From Ephemerocybe angulata (lineage: Eukaryota; Basidiomycota; Agaricomycetes; Agaricales; Psathyrellaceae): a DNA stretch of 64,000 nucleotides. A model generated the notes under the pieces. It was not told the DNA's origin. It made no database searches and saw nothing but the letters and a program-made list of their open reading frames with translations. This document shows, piece by piece, positions 13,249-24,562 of the stretch (position 1 is its first letter; each line of letters begins with the position of its first letter). The DNA is taken from positions 1,178,001-1,242,000 of the forward strand of contig JAACJK010000001.1 in assembly GCA_013368325.1 (NCBI GenBank), written 5' to 3'. The position numbers and the translations under genes are program-made.

Positions 13249-13869
13249 TCAAACGGCAGCTTTGATGTCAGCGATGTGCTTCTTGGAGCTCTCATCGTCA
13301 GACTTCTCGAGGATCTAAGGAAATAGAGCCAATTCAGACACCGTTCGTGTGGGGACAGCGCGGACCCGAGTCCGATGGTGAACGAACGTACCTCGAGGAA
13401 CTTCTCAACGTAGAGCTTCTGGGCGTCCTCCTTGGAGGTACCCTCGACCTTCTTCCAGGCGTCCCTACAAGTTGCACTACGTTCAGCCAGCCATTCATCG
13501 CACAGCAGCGGATAGATGTGTGCGTACCACTTGGCCTTGCCAACGAAATCGAGCATGCCAGGGCGCGAAGTGTTCACATCACCGACGGTGGCTACATGAT
13601 ACCCAAACGACGCTCTTCAGCTCCCTCATCCCTTTCCCCGATTGCAGAACAACGACGTACCCTGCTTGAAGTAGCTGTAGAACTGCACAGATCCGGTCAG
13701 CATCATGTTCCTCCTCAGGGATTAATCACATCTCGAGATTATCGAGAGAGATTGATTGATCAACTTAAGGACGCACGTAGAGCTGGTCGTCCTGGGTAGG
13801 CTTAACAGGGCCGTCCTTAGGGAGCGCCTGGATGATCTCTGCGGCTTTCTTGAACTGGGCTTCGGACAT
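13249..13869 (-). CDS. acyl-CoA-binding protein (ACBP)
   Basis: Small cytosolic carrier that binds long-chain acyl-CoA esters and buffers the pool used for lipid synthesis and degradation. Five exons on the minus strand (13869-13777, 13682-13661, 13591-13528, 13464-13392, 13314-13249) encode 105 residues, close to the usual size of free-standing ACBPs. The family signature is clear after splicing: a QATVGD turn, [19 protein letters not shown], and then [15 protein letters not shown]. These contain the Tyr, Lys and Trp positions that line the acyl-CoA site in the family. The ATG at 13869 gives the standard N-terminus with an FKKAAE helix. Introns are 63-94 nt. The gene diverges from the PH-domain gene across about 1 kb. 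It would handle products of the fatty acid synthase 25 kb away, but that link is functional only. Confidence 0.95.
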
Positions 13870-14864
13870 GGTGGTGGTAAGTAGTGGTGGGTGGTAGAGA
13901 GTAGATCGAGCGGGTTGGGGATCAAGTACCGCGAAATCGTGCTTGGCTCGTGATTAGATCGGGGCCGGCTGCCCCGGTCCGTGCAGTGATCGCGAAGCGT
14001 AGCCTCAGGCGCCGAGGCGCTTGCTTCAAGCAGTGTTTTTCCAGGCCCTTCCCTGCTGGGGCTTGCACAGCGATCGATCGTGGGGCAGTTCCCCAGCGAC
14101 TGGGATGCATGGGCTCGGGACTCGAGGTGTGTCTGCGAAAAAGAATTGCGGCTGCAGCGGAGGAAAGGTGCACTTCTCGTGAGCTTTCAATGGGAGTACA
14201 GCACGTAATGTTTTAATTTCGGATCGCTGCTGAGAGTTCTATTATCGGATGCTGAATGCCTTTTTCTCTCTCACTCACCGGTGGTAGCTGATTGGCGAGG
14301 GTCTTCATGTCTTGTGAAGGATTCTGATCATCACCCCTATGTTTCCAAGCGATCCTTGGGTCCTTACAAGGTGCAAGCTGGCCGAGGTAGGAGAAATGAG
14401 TAGTAATCTGGCGTCCTCATAACCCGTCTCGGGTCCTCCAACCATAACATAACCTTTCCTACTTTGATAGAGAAGAAGAACTCGAGGAAAGGCTGCGGAC
14501 GGTGAGAGGTCGATCATTGATTGACATGGAGCGCTCGTTCTGTGATCCGTTCGTGTTATTCGGAGAGACGTTCTTTGCGTCCCCTCGACGGGCTATGCTC
14601 CGGGGGTGCTCGAGGGACCCACCGACTGGCCCAGCTCCTGCCAACGCTCGTCAAAACCCCATCCCTGCGGCGCTGCTCGCCCGCGCTTGGCATGTTTGGA
14701 TCAGACGCCCATGTGCGTCACGCACGTCACATCTCACGTGATGCGGCGACCCGCCAACGAGCGTGACGGGACTGCTTGGCTTGGCCACAGCAAAATCTAT
14801 TGCGCACGTTCGGTATACCCAGCATCCTCCACAGCGACCGCGACGACGACGACGACCAGCGACG
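13870..14864. other. intergenic region between divergent ACBP and PH genes
   Basis: About 1 kb separating two divergently transcribed genes. It should hold both promoters. A perfect CACGTG box lies in its right part. No further gene is supported, because frames here are short and overlap. Confidence 0.5.
14735..14740 (+). promoter_or_regulatory. CACGTG box (E-box) upstream of the PH gene
   Basis: The hexamer CACGTG sits inside the 8-base palindrome TCACGTGA (14734-14741), 125 bases before the PH-gene start codon. Such boxes bind basic helix-loop-helix factors in fungi. Its use here is inferred from sequence and position only. Confidence 0.35.
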
Positions 14865-16701
14865 ATGTCCTCGACATCCCCGCCGTCCCCCTCAGAAATA
14901 CAGCGCAAGCTCGCGGTGCATACCTCATCCAGGATCAAGGTGAGTTGCAACTTGCTTGGACCCTGGCAGGACCCTTGGCTGTCTTGTGTCTGGCTGCTGC
15001 CCCGCTCCGAGTTCGGTATCTGACTGCATCTTCCACGCTATCGCTTCGCTGGGTGGCCTTGCTGCAGGCGGCGAAAGCGAACGCAGGACACGTATCGGGG
15101 ACAGAATCAGACTCGGATTCAATTCTGACCCCAGATGTGTTGGCGCACCCGACGGGGCATTCATTCAACATCGCCAACTCGTCGAACCCGCCGCTCTCGT
15201 CCATCGCAGAGCGAAGATCGGGCAGCGGCGCGGAAGACTCGGACGAGGACGAGCCAGCAGACAGCGGTTGGAGGACGCCTGACAACCGCACAAAACCCCG
15301 CAACTCGGGCGAAGAATCAGTTCTCAAGTCCGGCTATTTATGGAAGAAGGGCGAACGCAGAAAGGTGTGTTTATTTCTGGGTAGCGCTGGACGATGCCTG
15401 ATCTTATCTGACCTGGTGTAGACCTGGAAGAAGAGGTGGTTCGTGCTACGCCCGGCACATCTTGCGTATTACAAGACGAGCGCGGAATACCAGCTTTTGC
15501 GCCTGCTCGACCTTTCCGATATCCATTCCTGCACCCCCGTCAACCTCAAGCGCCACGATAACACCTTTGGCCTCATTTCTCCCAACCGAACGTTCTATTT
15601 CCAAGCAACAAGTCCCGACGAAGTACGGGAGTGGGTTGCAGCGATCGAAGATGCCCGACAGTCACTGCTCGCCACTTCGACTCAGAACTCCGCATCCACC
15701 CCTATTCCTATAGTCCGGACGACCGAACAGCAGCAGCAGAAATCTCAAGCGCGATCAATCCCTCAATCCATACCCCGAGGTCCAGGCAGCCTTATTCTCT
15801 CTTCGTCACCAGGTCAACTCGCCGTCACCTCCTCGGACTCAGAAGATGGGGGCGGTGGCGCCAGCCAGACAATCTCGCCATCCATACAGATGGCCCACTC
15901 AGCCCCCTCGCCTACTGCAGTTAATTTCCTTCTGGCTCCTCCGGCGAAAGCATCCGCCATGGCCGCCTCGAGCTCTGGAACCTCTGCATCCAAGATCATC
16001 CTGAATGGATACCTCATGAAATGTGGCTCGAAACGCCGGAACTGGCGAAAACGGTGGTTTGTCCTTAGTGGAGAAAAACTGCTGTATTCTGGCAGTCATA
16101 TGGTGCGTACATGAGTCTTCATTTCTGGGTTATGAGCCTCATGGTGTTAATTTACCTGTGTGCGCTTCTTTAGGACACGAAACCGCACCGCGTCTTTCCG
16201 TTCACCGAGATCCTGGACGCCCTGGAATACGAACTCCCTGCACGACATCACCACCACCACCTGCATCACAGCGCAGGTCTGACGTCGAGCACGCTGCCGC
16301 CGATGCACGGGGGCGCGAGCACGGACGCGGAAGACGGGCCCGCTGCACACACTTTCAAAATCGTGACGACGAAGCGGAATCTGCTGTTGTGCGCGCCCAC
16401 GGAGGACGACGAGATTAAGTGGCTGGGCGCCATTCGCGCGCTTATTGCGCGCAGGTCCGGGAGCGGTGTCGTGCCCGGGAAGACGCCCAAGGCGAGCATG
16501 GGTGTCGCGAGCGTCGCGGCGGCGGCGGCGACGGGGGTGCCGGCTGCTGCGAGCTCGGTCGCTGCGACGGGGCATGCGGCGGAGCTGTCCCCCTCGGGCG
16601 CGTCGTCGTCGCCCCAGGTGCCTCCCCCGGTTGCGATTAAGGTGAAGACGAGAAGGTTGAGTGCGAGTGCGGGGTCGGCGGAAGGGGATGGGAGACCTTG
16701 A
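14865..16701 (+). CDS. tandem pleckstrin-homology (PH) domain protein
   Basis: Predicted 526-residue phosphoinositide-binding adaptor. Exons are 14865-14939, 15068-15364, 15422-16102 and 16174-16701. PH1 spans about residues 109-207, beginning SGYLWKKG; its first intron falls just before the TWKKRWFVL strand. PH2 spans about 315-442, beginning NGYLMKCG, with NWRKRWFVL and a C-terminal Trp helix ending WLGAIRALI. Both show the basic K-x(n)-K/R-x-R pattern expected for inositol-lipid head-group contact. PH2 is interrupted by a His-rich, low-complexity loop (16246-16320). Linkers are Ser-rich and acidic. Two PH domains without a catalytic domain resemble fungal Opy1-type and animal TAPP-type adaptors, so plasma-membrane signalling or scaffolding is likely. 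The first intron (128 nt) is the least certain junction. Confidence 0.85.
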
Positions 16702-18657
16702 TGGTTGCTGCGTCCTGCATGTCCTTTCTCGTTTGCGTCCTTCTTCCGCTTTTGCTTCCCCTGTACCCTGGGCAATGGCCACCCTCTGGACGCTGGCTGT
16801 CCAATACCACTGTCGATCGGCAGCGGCGTTGAAGGTTTGCATGGTGACTGGCCCGTCCTGTCTGTCTGTCAACGCCTCGATCTGTCCGATTACTCTTCAC
16901 CTCTTCAGCCCGTTCGTCCAAGTGTTTGACCTGCGGTTAATAATGTTACCCCTCCTTCCGACCGTCTTTCGCGATGCCATCGTTGGATCGACTTTTACTC
17001 TCGTTTATATTCCCTATTTTACATATATCAAAATCAAGCATTCCTTTCGTTTCGTTTATCTCTATCACTACCCATATTATCTTGTGTCACTGTCAGGCTT
17101 GTCGATTATCGCTTCGTCGTGTGTGGCTCTTCCCTCCCTCGCTAATTGTTATTGAATTTCGGATTTGTATTTGATACTATGATATGAATGGTTTCTACGA
17201 GGCGCGCAATGGTTGTTCTCTCTGGATTATTTGGTTCTCCGGTGCTATTTTTTCTCAAGGTTAGAGTCCCCCTTTGTTCTGTGTCGTGTCCACCGAGGTC
17301 GAGGTGTCTGGAGGTCGTCCTCCTTGTCATTCGGTCGTCATTTGTTATCTTCAGGAGGAGAAGAATGGGTAACGAGAGGTGTGTACCCAGGGGGCATGCC
17401 TTTGCTTCTTGTCTCATTAGTATCAAAGCAACGCAGTGGGGGCGGCTGGCTGATAAGGATGCTTTCTCCTTTTGTTTCCGTTAGGCTTTTACCCTTGACC
17501 AAACCCTGTAGCATCTGACGTCGGAAGGGACCTACAAACCGGCAGGAGGGCTGGAAACTACTGGATCGAGAACAATAGCGCTGGTCGAGGCAGGTATGGG
17601 AGATTTTCCGTCTGCGCGGGACCGCATTTAGACCCCTTCCCTCGTCTGAGCCTGTTTCTCCGCATCCAGAGGAGGCAGGAAACAAGGGGATATTGCGGGC
17701 ATTGTGGACCCACAGTCCAAGGAAGTGATCAGCGAGCATGCGTTGGAAGAGGCAAAGCATCAGGATGCGCAGAACGTCTTTTGTCCTTCGCTGGGTGCGC
17801 GATCGGGTTCTAATCAGGGTTGGCCGGAAGGCTGGGCGGCTGTGTGCCGATGACATCGAGGCAGGCGCTTAATTTGGGCAAAGTGGCTAATATTCGCGTG
17901 AAGGCGCCTGGGTCATGAGGCTGGCCTGGGCACGAGGTGATATCTGTGAAGTGGCTGGCTTGCTTGGCTTGCTTGCTTCATGTGCTCTGCTCGCGAAAAA
18001 GGATTTGTATGAAGCTCTGTTCCTTCCGTTAATTAGTGGAGAGGGGCCGAGCCGGCTGTTGTTTCGCTCGAATCGAGAGGTTGCGATTCCTGTGGTGGAA
18101 CTGCGTGTGCGTTACGTGCATGCACATCGCATAGATGAAATTTACAAGCAGTGTCTTTTCGTTCAATCATATCATCGCTCGCAGCCTTTGTATCCTGTGC
18201 GGATGATCTACCTTTGAGAGGCAACAAGGGGTAGAAGGGCAGTGTCTCCGCGACGGAGACCAGTCTCGACGTCCCCCGGGGTGTTTGTCTGGTGGAGAGT
18301 GCTGTCAATTAGACTATCGAAGCAGTCGGAAAAGGGATAATGGAGGCGGGGAGGTGATGAGAAGATTAGGTTCGAGCGGGAGAGGCCTCAGATGGACCCC
18401 GGCCACCCTGATTTCCGTGGGAAAGCTGGCTTAGTCAGCGGGAAGCAGCAGTTTTGTTCTTTGGGCGTTTGCATCCAGCTTCTCCCTTCCTTATAACACT
18501 GGAGGCCATTTCAATGGCTCCAATCCCAAAGCCCCTCGATCGCCAACTTGTCTGCTAATTTCTGTCCAGCATATCCGCTCTGTATCCATATTCGCTGTCC
18601 TGCTATCTTGTATACCTATAACCGCCCCCCGCACCGACAACGACGACGACGACCACC
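16702..18657. other. intergenic, 3' end of PH gene and promoter of first Zn2Cys6 gene
   Basis: No gene supported. The first 500 bases are pyrimidine-rich and probably the untranslated tail of the PH gene. The last 200 bases are a CT-rich leader before the ATG at 18658. A 172-codon minus-strand frame (17338-17856) shows no domain and no conserved logic. Confidence 0.5.
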
Positions 18658-20974
18658 ATGCCTGCAGCCCCAAAGATCTCCCAGTCCAAGAAGGCCGCCG
18701 CCGCAAAGGCCAAAGGCGCAGTTCGTGCAAAGACCGGCTGCTACACCTGCCGTATCAGGCGCAAGGTCAGTGAGCGCCCGTCTTATCGCCCAAGACCCAC
18801 TCTCACACCCTCTGTGGCGCCCTGCAGAAGTGCGACGAGGAGCGCACCGACCGCGACACCTGCAAGACATGCGATCGCCTACGCCTCGAGTGCCTTGGAT
18901 TCGGCGCTAAGCGCCCCGAATGGCTCAGGGTACGTCCAGTAGCGCCCTCTAGCCGCCCTGACTCACACGCCCCCACAGGAGAACCGCAACGTGGTTGCCC
19001 TCCGCGAGCAAATCAAGGTCTTCCTCGCATCTCAAGGCCTCATCAAGGGCCATTCGGGGACGGGGCCCCGTCCTGCGGATTCGGGGCCACAGATCCTCAG
19101 GCTGTCGGCTGCGGGTGAGGCCCTCCAGGCCGCGTACAACAACCACCACAGCTCCGACTCGGAGAGCCCGCCGACCCGCTCGCTCTCGCTTTCCGATGAT
19201 GATGATCGCCACCGCATCCTCACATCGTCCATTCGGGACCAGCCCGCCGACGTCGAGCCTGCCTGGTTCGGCCCTGGTGGCATGAATGGCTACGGCAACA
19301 TCTCTGGTTAGTCTTGGCTTCACTTTCCTTGCCCAGCTTCGCATCAAACTGACACGACTCGTGCGTTATCTTAGTTGGCCTGCGCTCCGACTCGCCCTAC
19401 TCGAACAGCAGCGTCTACGACGACCATCATCATCACCACCAGCACCCGCACCACCAACACACGCATCAGCAGCACCACCACCTGTCGGCCAACCCGTACA
19501 CGCTCTCTTCCTCCTCCCTTAGCTTAGATGAATGTGAGATGTATTATTGAACTTTTGTAATGACCTGTATTTTTAACATGATTTTTATTTTTTTCGCATT
19601 TTTTCAGCGCTTATTTCGCCCGCCATTCAAAGTCGATTCGGCCGCCTATACACGGAACCCATCACCGGATTTGACCTCGATGTCATCGCAAGCGCCCTAC
19701 CCACCGACAGCCGGGACCCACCATTTGTCCTCTACCAAGCGCCCATAACGTATGTCCCTCAAGGTCTCGTCGACGACTCGGTCCGCACATACGTCCTCCG
19801 CATCGCCGAGATACAATACCTCCTCGGCGACCGCACCACCCTCCCCACCATGATCTGGGAGTCATGCCAGACACACAACAACTCGCAAAAGGCTTTGTCG
19901 CTGTTGACGAGCATCTACTATAGGCGCCAACAACATCCCAACCAGGCCGTCCTCGCCAACTCAGAGATGCACACCCAGCTTCGCTCGCTGCTCGACGAGC
20001 TGGGCAAAGGAAACTTCGACGACCCCGACGATGCCATCGCTGCCCTTCACGGCGTGTCGATGTTCCTGTTCGACGGTGGCCAGGGCGCTTGGCTCCAGTT
20101 CCTGCAGCTGGCGACAGAATATGTCAAGAAGGTGCTGCACAGCCAGGCGTATGGGAACCCCAAGGACGCGCTGCTTTATGCCAGTTGGAAGGATGCATTC
20201 ATTGTCAAGACGTCGATCTGGTTCGACGTGCTGGCGTCTATCACCACGGGCCGGCCGCCGCACTTCCTCGATGAGGTTCGGGCGATGTTTAACCCCAACT
20301 TCCCCAGCGTCTATGACCCCTCGTTCGACAGTAGCCCACAGTGCTCGATGATGTCGCCGATGGGGTGCGAGAACAGGATCGTGTGGGCGTTGGCGGAGGT
20401 GTCGGCGCTTGCGTCGTGGAAGGACACCGAGAAGGCGAAGAAGAGGCTCAACATCATGGAGCTTGTGCAAAAGGCCACCGAGATCGAGACGTATCTCTAC
20501 CAGAAGCCGTTCGAGCCCAGCATGGAGCCGTCGGAGGAGAAGGAGCTCGAGCATATTCGGTACTTTGCCTCGGAGATCTTCCGCAACGCCACGCGTCTTT
20601 TCCTTGCGACTGTGGTCAACGACGACTACCCCCAAGTACGCAAGATTCAGGAGATCGTTGACGAGGTCGTGCTTTGCTTCAGGAATCTGTTCCAGCAGCC
20701 AGGGTTGGACGCGTACACCGTGTCGCGATCGGTGGTGCGGAGCACTGTGTTTGCCATCTACATCTCCGGGGCTATGTCGACGAACCGCACGCACAGGGAG
20801 GAGCTGCTGGACCACCTCGATAGGGAGTCGAATGGCCGGAATGGGGAGGGAGTGGGGAATTGTGCATCGATCCGGAAGATGTTGGAAGATGTGTGGAAGA
20901 CAGTTGGCGCGAATCCTAGCGAGCCTGTTCCTTGGCGGCAAATCCTCAAGGAACGGGAGATCTTGCTGGTTTGA
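18658..20974 (+). CDS. Zn2Cys6 fungal transcription factor, copy 1
   Basis: Predicted 687-residue nuclear regulator. Exons are 18658-18765, 18828-18929, 18979-19306, 19375-19533 and 19608-20974. The binuclear zinc cluster uses Cys 28, 31, 38, 48, 51 and 58 (C-x2-C-x6-C-x9-C-x2-C-x6-C). An intron cuts it after the RIRRK basic stretch, and another follows the GAKRPEWLR tail. An Ala/Lys-rich N-terminus precedes it. Exon 4 encodes a strikingly His/Gln-rich block. The large last exon is helical and matches in style the middle/C-terminal domain of fungal_trans_2 (DUF3468) regulators. Target genes are unknown. It is a close architectural paralogue of the gene at 24563, sharing length, zinc-cluster intron positions and the GAKRPxW(L/M)R junction, which points to duplication. 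Confidence 0.92.
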
Positions 20975-23900
20975 TCCCGCGCCATCATCATTCGTCTATC
21001 TCTCGACTATCTCTCGTCTCTCGCGTGTCGGCCCTGCACTCTCCAATCCATCTTGAAGATCATCGGCTCTTATGCGAGAAGTGATATCACGAGAATATTC
21101 GACAAAACCACGGCTCAGCCAGCAGCATCAACGATGGCGGCTGGCGCGGGACGGTGTGTTAGGAGTCCTTTGGTGGCCATCTATCATCATCCCTGGACCC
21201 CTCCGAACGCAAAACACAGGACACTTTCGCCTTTACGCCCTTTCATCCCCTTTCAACCGTTCGCTTCCTTTGGCTTGGTCTGTCCCGTTTATCTTGCAAC
21301 CCATTTTCGTATGCTCCCCGAGAGAACTCCGCGGTGTTGGCGTTTCAGCGATTTGCGTGCTGTATATCGGGTGGATGATTCTGATTGAGTTGAAACGAGG
21401 TGGCGGGTGTGGCTGGGGTGGAGGGCCGTGCCACTGCCTTGCTGAACTTGGCTGTCGAATCCCCGCATCACTTTATCATCATCATCATCGTCCATCACAG
21501 AGGCGCTTTCGCGTTCCACCATCATCAACCACAGCCGTCAGCACAGTTAATCTTTTGGATACGAATTTCGGGACTTTTTCGCCCTGTGTGTTTCTGTTCT
21601 TTTCTTGTCTTCTTGTCTTCTTGCCTTTTTCTTCCACTTTAAAATATTTTACCACCTTCACGGCCCGTGTCGTGAGTGGGAGTGGACACTGTTATGTACG
21701 ACACCCCGATCCTTTCGTATGGTCCCTAATTGTCCGTCAACTATGCGTATGGAAGACATGCAGTATCCTTCTCAACTTCCGACCCCCACTCTTCCCTTCT
21801 TGATGTATGTGTGTGGCTTGTGGACGATTCATAACACCTTCTTCCTCTACCTACTTGACAAATTCTTTTTCTTGCCTTGTCCATTTCCCGCGACTTCCTT
21901 GTCCCTAATCAGCCAGCCTCGGCCTTATTTCCGTTCTATTCTATTGGCATTCATTTCTCCTTGTCTGTCTGTCTGTCCGTCCAAACGTCTATCTATCTCT
22001 CGACCTCGTGTATCACATACCAATAGAAATTGTTACGCTTCAACTGTTGTGCAGGCCGGGTCCTTTGCTGCTTGTACATGTGTGCACGCCCGTGGGCCCC
22101 TCCCCCCGTCCCCCGTACGGCACTGAATAGGCAGGGATGGGTTGTCGGTGAAATGGATCTTTGCGTGATACACACTGTGATTAGGATGATGTACAATGAG
22201 TCGTACCCAGTGCAACGCAGTGCGCGACTGTCTATGTATGGGTCGGCGGGAGGAGCTGGCTGTAACAGTATCGGATGGCTTCTGGAATGATCATACTCTG
22301 AATCGCACTTCAGAGCCTGAATCACACTTGCTCCAACACGCCGCTGTCGTTCGTATCTCACCGGCCAATGATTGCAGTAGAAATCGGGCTCCTACATATC
22401 GGCTGATTTAACCTTCTCACCGTACGCCTCGAAAGAGACTGGAACTCGCCGACTCACTCAACCACGGAGGATTGATTGCTAAATCGAGCGTCCGGGGAAG
22501 TGAACCACCGGATCTACATGATAATATTCTGGGCTCATTGGCCTGGCCCCCGAGTTCCGTGTCCTGGTCCCCACCATGCAGTCTGCAGAATTCCAATCGT
22601 TCAGTCGCCTAACGCTACGCTGTGCTTTTCCTTCCCTCGTGCCCTCGCTTCTGGCCATACATATTGCCATAAAAGGCGTAATATTGGCCGTATTGCCTCC
22701 ACCACGAGGCCCACACTGACCTCCGAGTTCCATGGATTCGTACGTACCGATGCCTTGCCGATGCCGTTGCATTATATCACGCCCCCTTCACCTACCTCCG
22801 TAGTGAGCCGTAGAGAAAGAGAATTTGTCGCAACCTATGTCAGTAAGCACCACCTCCACGGTGAGTCGGTGACTATCGACCGCAGTCACCATGGAGGCTA
22901 ATAACGTTTCACTCGTATATTTTTTGGCGCAGAGGGAAAACCATGCCTTTTTTGAACGCCATGTCGCCCGAGCGGGCGCTGCGAGTCAGGGTCGCGCGGA
23001 ACGACTGGAACGACGTCCAGGAGAGGAAATGTGGCAGGCCCAAGAGACGATCCATCAAAGGCATCATTATACCTTGGAGCAACCCCGCTGGGAAACGTGG
23101 TGAGAGGATACCTCAGGACGGGACGCAGAGGCTGCCGACACAGATATGTGCACGTCATTATTCAATCGTCGACGACGTCCATGCGCCTCAAGCTGTAAAC
23201 GCCATACGCGCAATGCGGTTTTATTTCATTTTTGCGTACTCGTCGTATCAATTGCGCTAGGGCCCCGCACTTGAATGGGCGGACCAAGTACAACACATAT
23301 GCTTTCGCGATGTGGGGGGGCACTTCTGATATACGCAACAGCGGGCTCATGACTGGACCGGTCGGCGGTCGGTCATTGAGCATCGGGGGCCCGAGAGACG
23401 ATGCCTGGGAGAGAGATAAAGGTATGAAACTCGACAACCACACTCTCTCACAATGATTCTCGACGACAGAATCACCGAAGTCTGACGAGAGAAGGAGAGA
23501 AGGGGGCAGGAGGATCAGGATCAATCAGTTTACAACCTGGGCAACCTGGCAAGTGTCCAACAAATCCCCTCTCCCCCATATCCTCGACATAATCGCCACA
23601 TCAAATCGGGAAGCTTGAGGAGTTGATATGATCGTGGGCTATTTGTGTAACTGGCAGTTGCTTCCTGGGCAGAAGAGTACCAAGGATAGTCATAGTTCGG
23701 TATAGGTTCATGGAGGAGGTGTATCAAGAATTTTGCCCGGAATGATGCCTTTTTCGCAGACGATCTTGCACACAAAGACGGCAAGGCACGGTGACGAAAA
23801 CATGGAAGGCAGAGAAGTACTTCCACATCACTGATGGACATGTCGACTGAGGAGAATGGGGATGCAGGTGTGGTGGAATTTTCCCTCACAAAGTCGGCCT

Positions 23901-24562
23901 GGGATAGCAGAACTGCCGTTCAACTGCGAGGCCTTCGCAGTTTAAGTAAGCCATTAAGATCGACGCATAGCCTTGGTAGAAAGCGATACAGCCCAGGATA
24001 CAGCCACGACGAGAAGTGACGAGGAAGAAATCCAGAATATACAGCAGTTTATAGCAGAAGGTTCGCCTAGGTTCGCCTGTAGAGAGAATCAGTCAGGTGG
24101 ATCCAGAAGAGGACGGAGGGAAAGCAAACCCGTTGGTATCGCCAGATATGCTCCGATGAGGCAGGGGACAACATAAGTACACCAAGACGAATGCAGCAAT
24201 CGTCTATTGAATGACCGGCCATCTGGAATCTGCCGATCAGCATCCGGGGATAGAACCATCAAGGTTCCCTGAGCCTCTCCTCAAACAGTCGAATATGAGC
24301 CATGTTGTGTCGCTTTTCCGTTTGCATATCTGGCTGCTCCTTGGAAACAGACCATCATCCTGTCCAAGGCCCTTCCCTTTTCATCCTCCGTGTTCCACCT
24401 CCTTCCCAGTCGGTATCAACCTTGTCACGGAGATTTGCCCGATTTTCCTACGAGACCGATCCCTAATAACTGGTGAATTACTCCGACCATACTCTCCCTT
24501 TTCTTAACCGTGCTCATCCCCTCCTCCACCACCCGGACAGTCTATCCTCCGTTCCTAAAACC
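20975..24562. other. 3.6 kb spacer between the two Zn2Cys6 genes
   Basis: No gene supported. It contains a T-rich 3' region of the first factor, a CTGTCTGTCTGTCCGTCC-like microsatellite near 21964-21981 and a short ATC run near 21475-21490. Short frames on both strands lack domains. The last ~250 bases are the CT-rich leader of the second factor. Confidence 0.5.

Noticed and set aside
17338..17856. 172-codon minus-strand frame downstream of the PH gene
   Set aside because: No domain, no partner exons, and it overlaps the presumed 3' region of the PH gene.
19961..20941. 326-codon minus-strand frame
   Set aside because: Antisense shadow of the last exon of the first Zn2Cys6 gene, whose sense frame has clear family character and consistent splicing.
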